The notes beneath the pieces are model-generated. The model searched no databases. It was not told the DNA's origin and saw only the letters and a list, made by a program, of their open reading frames with translations. A program made the position numbers and the translations under genes. Of a stretch of DNA of 64,000 nt, positions 57,391 to 64,000 are shown piece by piece; position 1 is the first letter of the stretch; each line of letters starts with the position of its first letter. The stretch covers positions 47,248,008 to 47,312,007 of the forward strand of contig CM059973.1 in the NCBI GenBank assembly GCA_030490835.1. The letters run 5' to 3'. Source of the DNA: Annona cherimola (Eukaryota; Streptophyta; Magnoliopsida; Magnoliales; Annonaceae).

Positions 57391-58522
57391 AGGGAGTCCC
57401 AGTCCTTTCTTTTTGCTTTTCTTTGCATTTTCATTGTTAGTTCATTTTAGGTTCATGCATTGAGGACAATGCATCTCTCAAGTTTGGGGGTTGTATAATT
57501 TTCAACCATAGGTTAGTTTTTCATTTTAAATTTTCATGCTTTATTTTATGGTTGCATGTATGTCAATTCCAACTAATGAAAGTTGTCTTTGTTTCAATCC
57601 ATATTATTGTGAAAATGTGCAAGGTTGTGATTAATGTTGACTTGAAATTGAATTCATGAAAGAATGGGCTATTCAGATTAAAAACTAAGTATAAAAGCAA
57701 ATTGAAATTAACATGTGAAAGAATTAAAAGAAATTTCATAATGCATTGTTCTAATTCAATCACAAGCATATCTTTCAGACCGAGATGATAAAAGCTGAAC
57801 TAAATAAATGCTGACCAAGTTCTTTAACGGGTTCAGAAATGGTATTATGTCACAGGAATTATTCAAACATGTTCAGTACCCCTAACAAGGCATTAGAAAA
57901 TAGTTTTAAAAAGGGGGTGGTTGACCTAAGCTGAGTAACCGGGACTTGGCATCGACAAATGGCAAGGTTCGCGTAAAAAAGCAAAGGAAAATCATAGCAA
58001 CAACACTTTAAAAATGAAAATTCTCTCTAGATACCCTGAAATATGGTGAGGGGAGCCAAAAAAAATAGATCTCCAGATATCCTGAAATATGGTGAGCAAA
58101 ATTTTTGCAATAAGTTTGGGGGGAAAAAGAATGTGTAGTTGTTAGAGATTGAATTCAGTGACTTGATATCATTTGCTGTAACTAGTATATTCAGTTTAAT
58201 CCTTGGTTTGCTTGTGTTCATTAATTTTCTAACCAGTTTTCTGATCAAATGAAAGATTAAAGTGTTGAAATATGACTTTACACTATGGAATCCTAGCATA
58301 CACATGTAACTTGGTTTGAAAAGGAAAATGCATGCCTTGTTTGTATAATGAAGGATTTTTCAAGTTGAATCAATCTTGACCTTGTGAAATGGCTAAGTGC
58401 ATTGATCAATGCATAACAGGAAGCAAACGGAGTTGACAGAGTCTGCAGGCATTCATTAATTCATTCATTCATACTGTTTGCATGTGTTACTCGAGGATTA
58501 GCAACATTTAAGTTTGGGGGTG
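57391..58522 (+). other. 3' non-coding region and polypurine tracts
   Basis: GAGGACAATGCATCTCTCAAG followed by TTTGGGGG (57462-57490) is an internal polypurine-like block known from Athila elements. TTTAAGTTTGGGGGTG (58507-58522) is the terminal tract before the 3' LTR. Between them there is no gene; a direct repeat of AGATAxCCTGAAATATGGTGAG lies at 58029-58052 and 58073-58096. Confidence 0.7.
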
Positions 58523-60098
58523 TGATAACTCATATTTTTACGAGTTATCATGGCCCATTTCAGACTTGATTCGTGCGTTAGTTCGAGAGATTAGGCTTAG
58601 TTTGCATTCATTTGGCTTAATTTTCATTCGCTTTGCATTTTAGGAGCATTAATTAGCTTTTAGGCATTTTTAGTTCATTTATTTAGTTTTTCCATCTTTT
58701 GCAGGAAGGACGGGACATATGAAGGCAAAGCGGACGAGTTGAATGCAAGCTGAGGCAACCAGAGGCAGATGTATGGTGCCTAGGCGCCAACCATTGGCGC
58801 CCAGGCACCACCCTATCTGCCTTGGCCATTTCTTGCACACACAGCTTACAGCATGGCTTCCAGAGAGTTGGTGCCTAGGTACCACCCAGGGGCGCCTAAG
58901 CGCCAGGCATGATCAGCCACAAGGTGTTAAGAAGAAGCTCCAAGCAAGAACAGTCCAGGGAGTTGGCGCCTAGGTGCCAGTGCATGAATTTCTAAGGTTT
59001 GCAGAATGTGTCCAAGTTGCCTAGCGCATAAGGAGTAGGCGCCTAGGCACCAATACGCATCTGTACGTGAATATTCCAGTGCGTAAGCTGCACAAAAGGA
59101 ACTTTATAAATTGTTCCTAGGGGTTCGCGCACGAGAGGGAGAGGAGAGAGAGCCGGAGTATGAAATAAAGTGCAAGAGAAAGTGGAAATCAAGATTTAAG
59201 CTCAGATTGAAGAAAGGATTCAAGTCCCGTTAGTGTAAACCGTCGGAAAACAATTTTTCTTATTCTTTCTAATTTTCTTTCTTTGCCTTTATGGATACTT
59301 TTTATATGAATGTATTGGATGTTAAGATCATGTCTTTGAACTAAACCTCCATTAGATGGATAGTTAGGATGATTTGAATTCTAAACTATATTGTTTCTTG
59401 GTTCTTAGATTATTCAGGAATGAATAGTTGATTTTATGCATGATTGTGTATGATTTACCTTTGCATGTGTGGATTGAAGGCTTTTTACAAGATTAGCTAC
59501 CTTGTAAGATGATTTAATTGCTTAATTTATCCTTGGAAGAGGAAAATCTCTGCCAGATCCATGTGTAAGGCATAGGTTTCGACCTTTGTGTAAGGAGAGT
59601 TGTTTAATGGATAGGAATATACCGTTAAACCCTCTGTAGTCATTATACAAGTTATGAACTTATCAATTTCACTTTATTTAATGGCTTGGAAACATAGTAA
59701 TTAATAGGGTGTAATTAGCTTTATATAATGTTGGAAGACATATATAAAGATATATGAACTTGGGCTAGTAAATCCATATGCAATTCAATTAGAAAAGAAC
59801 CAAAGAAATATAGTTTAGATTCAAGTATTCCATGTTATCCATCTGCCATCCCTAATCAGAAAACCCGTTCAAAGAATCCATTAGTCTCGAACTTTCACTC
59901 TAATTTCTCATTGTAATCGTTAGCTTAGTTAAATCCCAAAACCAGAATTTTCCATCCATAGAAAGCAGTTTAAGTAATTAATGATTCGGTTAACAATTGA
60001 ACGTGAGAACGATACTCTACTCACTCTTTATTACTTGACACGTCACGTAAACTTGCGTAAATAGCGATCATTTTAATTGACATATATGCAGCTCGTCA
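58523..60098 (+). repeat. 3' LTR of the Athila-like element
   Basis: TGATAACTCATATTTTTACG...CAGCTCGTCA. Palindromes: TGGTGCCTAGGCGCCA (58774) and TGGCGCCCAGGCACCA (58795), which are also nearly inverted copies of each other, then 58869-58884, 58891-58904, 58974-58989 and 59037-59052. TATAAAT at 59105-59111. It has about 20 bp more than the 5' LTR in the array, through an extra palindrome at 58795. Confidence 0.9.
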
Positions 60099-61229
60099 AG
60101 TCTCACATTAATTGGAACTTTGATCGGACCTAAACAGCTTGGATGGCCTTGGGTGGTGGAGATGCTTGCTAAATTTCAATTTTTGGGCCGTTGATGGACG
60201 TGGGATTAAATGGATGGATGGATTAATTGCTAGAATTTTCTGGACAATATGGATTTTCTGATGGATGAATTCGTGGTTGGCCTTGATCTGCATGAGCTTG
60301 AACGGTGTTGATCTGGCTGGGAAATTGACGGTTTTGCTTGCTAGATGTCGTGGGACCCACGAATGGACGACTGAATTCAGATGGCTTCCTTGAGGTGCTT
60401 GAATTGCTTGCTTTATATAAATTGGACAATACTTATTTCTGGACATTTGGACGACTGGATTATCTTGATTTTCTGATGGCTTGGATCCATACTTGGAGAT
60501 GGACGGCCTGGCCTATTTTCTGAATATGGACGGCTTTGATGCTGCATAGATTTTTGCGGCTGAAATTTCTGGCCGTTGAAATTGATGGTTGAGATGAGAT
60601 TTGATGGCCTGGGTTAAAAAATTGTATGGCCAACCTCGTGGGCCCCATACTTGAACTTGCAAACACGCATAAAAAATATTTGAATCATTAATTTATCAAA
60701 TCCATTAATGGGTTATTAATATGAAAATTATTCAAGCTCATTTGATTTTATAGCAACAAATAAAAATATAATTTCAAGCTAAAATATTGTAAAAATTATT
60801 TAAATAATTTGAAATTAATATTTAAAGCTCAAGTATTGCAAGTACACATTTTAAAATAAATTTCACATTATACTCAAATAAATACTCATCAAATTAGTAT
60901 AAAATACCCATAAAATATATTATTATTTACCAATTATCAATAAGTAAGATAAACTAGAGAAAGAATTTAGAAATCTTCCTTAAGAGTAAGAATTTAGAAA
61001 TCTTGCTTATGCATTTGAATCGTGTGGCACCTATATTACTGCTATCCATATACCCATACATTTAAGAATCACGTGTTTTCTTATAGTCTGTATAGAATCA
61101 ACTATATTTCTTTACTTTATACCATTCAGCTTCTTCACCATATACTCCTAAGGCTAGTCTTCCACATAAGCCTACCCAATTCCTATGTTGCAAGGCCTCA
61201 ACAACTTTTCGATTCTTGCAACCCTTTTG
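60099..61229. other. unassigned spacer
   Basis: No gene. 60110-60660 is rich in GGATGG, TGGACGGC and GTGGGACCC words; 60670-61000 is very AT-rich. ORFs here have no protein-like features. Confidence 0.4.
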
Positions 61230-61436
61230 ATTGTTGTCAAAAAGGGGAAGAGAAAGAGAGAGAAGCAATGCAAAAAAGGTTGGTAGAATGTAACTAGAAA
61301 ATTTTATAATGAATGAAATGATAAAGCAATTTGAACATATTGAACTTGAAAATATAATTAAAAAAATGAACCTTAAAATTCAATAGAAAGGTATCATCCT
61401 CAAATTTGTTTTGTCAATCATCAAAAAAAGAGAGAT
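61230..61436 (+). other. old copia 3' internal end with polypurine tract
   Basis: AAAAAGGGGAAGAGAAAGAGAGAG, split here as an A run and GA run, near 61240-61262, then AAAGGTATCATCCTC, TTTTGTCAATCATCAAAAAA and AGAGAGAT (61409-61436). These match in order the stretch before the C1 3' LTR (AAAGGTATCCACTC, TTTTGTCAATCATCAAAAAG, GGGGAGAT). It is probably the tail of C3. Confidence 0.75.
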
Positions 61437-62668
61437 GGTGAACTCAAGTAATGCAAATTGCAAATTAAACTTTGAGTTTTAATGAATAACAACCAATTTG
61501 AAATACTAAAGATTGCTTATGCAATTTTGGATATGTCCATGAAAGATAAAATTTCAAAATTCAAGTACAAAATTGACTTCAAAAGTGATTTGGATAAAGT
61601 TACAACCTAAGTTGACTCTGCAAACAACTTTAAGTGCATTTTCAGCCATGACTTAGGTAAAATCCCATCCTAAGTCCTAGAATATTACAAAATTGGAGCC
61701 AAAGTCAAAATGAAGAAGAGACTTGGGAAGTTGAAATGAAGAAGAATTAAATGCTAAGGAGTTGAAGCCCTTGAACATAACAAAGTTCGAGTCAAAGTGG
61801 ACTTCACTTGCGCCTTTTGTAAAGTCACATCTTCAAGTCGACTCCACATATAAATTGAAGGCAAAGACTAGAAGGAAATTTCTCTAGCAACAAATGGAAA
61901 ATTGGAATTGGTACCCAAGTTTACTTGACTTGCAACTTCGGTTAGATGCAACTTCAATCATAACAATTAGAAAATTTTTGAACGTTGACACATTAATTGC
62001 GCACCCTCTACCACCGAACATTCAAAAATTCTTTAAAGCTATAAAAGACATTAAGTGGAGTTAATGAGGTTAGTTAAGGCATTCATCATGCTCTCACCTT
62101 TCGACCTACAAGCATTTAAAGCTTCATTAAAGAATTCTCAAGGAAGGATCTCAAGTTCACTACAAGAAGCTTCAAATTCTTACATTCTCCTCATCCTTAA
62201 GAGCTTACTTATATATTTCAAAGTTCTAGACAAATCTGTAATGTGTAGTTAATTCTTATTTTAAATCTCTTGTTGTAATTTAACACTTAGGTTGGTGTTA
62301 GAGACCAATGTTAAAGTGTAGAAACAAGTAGTGTTTGTTGGAGTGGTACTTACCTGCTACTTTTGTGCTGTTGTAAAGGCCCCCTAGAGTAATAATCTAG
62401 AAGAGAGCTTAGGCTCTTAGTTGTATTTGTTGAAGTGATAATGGAACTGAAGACATAAAGGGTATATGCTTCAAAGAGTGGATTCACTATAATTATATGT
62501 GTCTTCTTATGCATTCACTTTTACTTTCTCCCTATCTTACTTTGGCTCTATAAGTTTCATTCAACGGGACTTAATCTTAAAAGGGTTAAGTTTAAAATAG
62601 AAAAGAAACTTTGAAGTATTTAATTTACCCCTTCTCTCTTGGGTTAAGACAACTATTTGGGATCAATA
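61437..62668 (+). repeat. old copia LTR flanked by PPT and PBS relics
   Basis: About 1,232 bp. Both termini are mutated (GGTGAAC for TGTTGGAAAC; GGGATCAATA for GGGACCAACA). U3 holds decayed 34-bp units at 61597-61630 (AAGTTACA, AGTTGACT, AACAACTT), 61783-61816 and 61822-61856. The conserved promoter words GAACGTTGACACATTAATTG, CGCACC, CTACCACCGAAC and TATAAAA (62040-62046) follow. The end is followed by TGTTATTAGAAT, a decayed Met-tRNA primer site at 62671-62682, so internal sequence lies on both sides. Confidence 0.8.
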
Positions 62669-62718
62669 AGTGTTATTAGAATAGGCTTTGAACAATTTTC
62701 CAAGAGATCCCAAACTAA

Positions 62719-63480
62719 ATGGCTTCCCAATCAACTTTTGTTTATGCATTTATTGAAAATTAATCCTTCACTAGACCACCTCTTCTAATTGGAAGTTGAG
62801 AATAAAACCATTGATTATGGCTATAGATGCAGGTTCTTGGATTGCTATCTGAGATGATGTTACCTTGCCCAAGAGTGATAAAGCCTTTTGATAGGACTGA
62901 AAGGGAAATAAAAGTTGTCAAAGGTAACACCAAGGCCACGAACTCACAACAGCTGAATATGATAAAGTGTCTTCATGTCAAACTGGTAAAGAGATTTGGG
63001 ACACCCTTAAATAAATTTATGAGGGAATTTTTCAGGTCCAAGGGACCAGAAGAAGCATTCTTTTTGGAGAGCTGGAGAGCTTCAGAATGCTTGAAATTGA
63101 GTACATTTCTGAAATGTTCGTTAGATGTTACTAATGCTCTAAAGGACTTAAGAAAGGTTGTGTTTAAATTTGAATCGATTATGAATATTTTGAAAGCACT
63201 ACCTGAATTGTGGACTTCAGAGATCATAGTCATAGAGGAGGCTAAAAGTCTCAACGCTTTGAAGTTGGACGATCTAATTAGCTCACTGATATCTCAGTTG
63301 CTAATAAAGAAGAAAAATGAAGAGTACGACAAGGGGAAGAAGAGTCTTGCATTAAAAGTTAGCCATTAAAGCTCAGATGTGTCATCTTCAATATTTCAAA
63401 TTGAAGATGAGGAGATTGTCTTCCTTGCAAGAAAATTTGAAATATTTATAAGGAAAGAAAAGGACAAAGATTTTTTCAAC
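62719..63480 (+). pseudogene. gag: old copia gag relic
   Basis: ATG 62719 gives MASQSTFVYAF, as in C2 gag, followed by SFTRPP and stops. The open stretch 62827-63369 matches C2 gag (YDRVSSCL equivalent degraded; MNILKALPELWTSEI, IEEAKSLNALKLDDLISSL). After stop 63367 the frame continues DVSSSIFQIEDEEIVFLARKF up to about 63480, matching the C2 sequence across its premature stop. Confidence 0.85.
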
Positions 63481-63740
63481 TAGTTTTTATTTAAAATAAT
63501 CATGGCATCACATTGTTTTTTCTTTTCTACATATTTGATGTCAAGCCCTTTGGTCTTATCAAATAGTGTATCATATGCTTGTCGTAACTCTTCTAGCATT
63601 GCTTAGAGAACCTTCTTGAATTGCTTCTTTCCATCTTCTCCTACTTATCCTTTGATTTGTGATCATCTAATGTTTGACACTGAGATTTCATGTGTCCTTG
63701 TCCTCCACACTTAGGTATTTTTCTTCTTCTTTCCTTTTTT
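63481..63740 (-). pseudogene. gag: inverted gag zinc-knuckle segment
   Basis: Read on the minus strand it encodes KCGGQGHMKSQCQ (CCHC knuckle, about 63715-63675) and, further on, LEELRQAYDTLFDKTKG and KKKQCDAMIILN (about 63600-63500). These match C2 gag CGGSGHMQAQC, LDELQTAYDSLYEEMKK and KKRQCDATIIVN in the same order. The flanking gag (left) and integrase (right) are on the plus strand, so only this piece is flipped. Confidence 0.8.
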
Positions 63741-63759
63741 TTCTTTTATCATTGTATGT

Positions 63760-64000
63760 TTTAGAAGTATACTAAGCCTTAGAGGAAAAAGATATGTGTT
63801 TGTAATTATTCATGACTACTTAAGGTTCACATGGGTAATACTTTTTACTAGAAAAGATAAAGTTTTCTTTATATTTTCTAGTTTTTCTAAATTGGTGAAA
63901 AATGAAAAAAGTTGTCAATTATATCAATTAGAAGTGACCATGGTGGAGAATTTTAAAATAAAAGATTCATTGAGTTTTGTAATTAAAAAGATATTTGCTA
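63760..64000 (+). pseudogene. pol: old copia integrase relic, runs off the window
   Basis: RKRYVFVIIHDYLRFTWVIL-like (compare [18 protein letters not shown] in C1), KDKVFFIFSSFSKLVKNEK, then RSDHGGEF as SDHGGEF with a frame change near 63930, continuing to the window end. Stops present. The DDF Asp is His-Asp here. Confidence 0.8.

Larger units (their letters stand above)
52681..60098 (+). mobile_element. non-autonomous Athila-like gypsy element
   Basis: Two LTRs (52681-54253, 58523-60098), an Asp-tRNA primer site, a gag-like relic, a short conserved Athila-type block (GCGCTGAATGGGAGGCAACC at about 55234-55253), a GC-rich ORF in the env position, a CAAGTTTGGGGG tract at 57479-57490 and a final polypurine tract. 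No protease, RT or integrase, so it would need help in trans. No clear target duplication: flanks are GGCCC and AGTCT, suggesting recombination or decay. The two LTRs differ by indels and many substitutions, so it is older than C2. Confidence 0.8.

Overview
The window looks like intergenic heterochromatin from a flowering plant with a large, repeat-rich genome. Nearly all of it can be assigned to LTR retrotransposons, giant solo LTRs, a Mutator-like transposon and a probable small hAT-like insertion. I see no host protein gene, rRNA or convincing tRNA. The species cannot be named from this sequence. Plant origin rests on SIRE-like Ty1/copia proteins, Tekay-like and Athila-like Ty3/gypsy features, initiator-Met and Asp tRNA primer sites, and a plant MULE transposase with SWIM and CCHC fingers.

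Layout. 1-4451: decayed Ty3/gypsy element (gag, protease, RT) behind an LTR end. 4452-6957: minus-strand giant-LTR fragment. 6958-11480: 5'-truncated copia element C1 with an uninterrupted 897-codon integrase-RT-RNase H frame and a 3' LTR. 11481-15619: MULE relic. 15620-29820: plus-strand LTR (A) split by a complete copia element C2 (17681-28592, minus strand, TSD AAATT, 1,700-bp LTRs differing at about 16 sites by my hand count). 29821-32907: two more partial LTRs (B, C). 32908-51300: an old copia element C3 split by solo LTR1 (33654-45009, itself split by solo LTR2 at 34859-40441, TSD CATAA), by solo LTR3 (45023-48572, TSD ATTTT) and by a probable hAT-like insertion (50231-51147). 52681-60098: non-autonomous Athila-like element with two LTRs, an Asp-tRNA primer site and one GC-rich ORF. 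61230-64000: copia sequence arranged internal-LTR-internal, with a small internal inversion.

The strongest unexplained signal is architectural. The copia U3 regions carry 9-10 copies of a precisely spaced 34-bp interrupted palindrome: arm AAGTCGCA, 5 nt, core AGTCGACT, 5 nt, arm TGCGACTT. All lie upstream of the TATA box. A further GTCGAC cluster lies in front of an extra ORF between pol and the 3' LTR. The unrelated Athila-like element has the same plan with a different palindrome (TGGCGCCTAGGCGCCA) in its U3, in front of an internal TATA box, and in front of its own ORF. The two ORFs appear to share one domain. I propose, as inference only, an element-encoded regulator with its own target-site arrays, analogous to the VANC anti-silencing proteins of Arabidopsis VANDAL elements. 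The giant gypsy LTRs also hold arrays of small hairpins whose arms change together, some capped by UNCG tetraloops.
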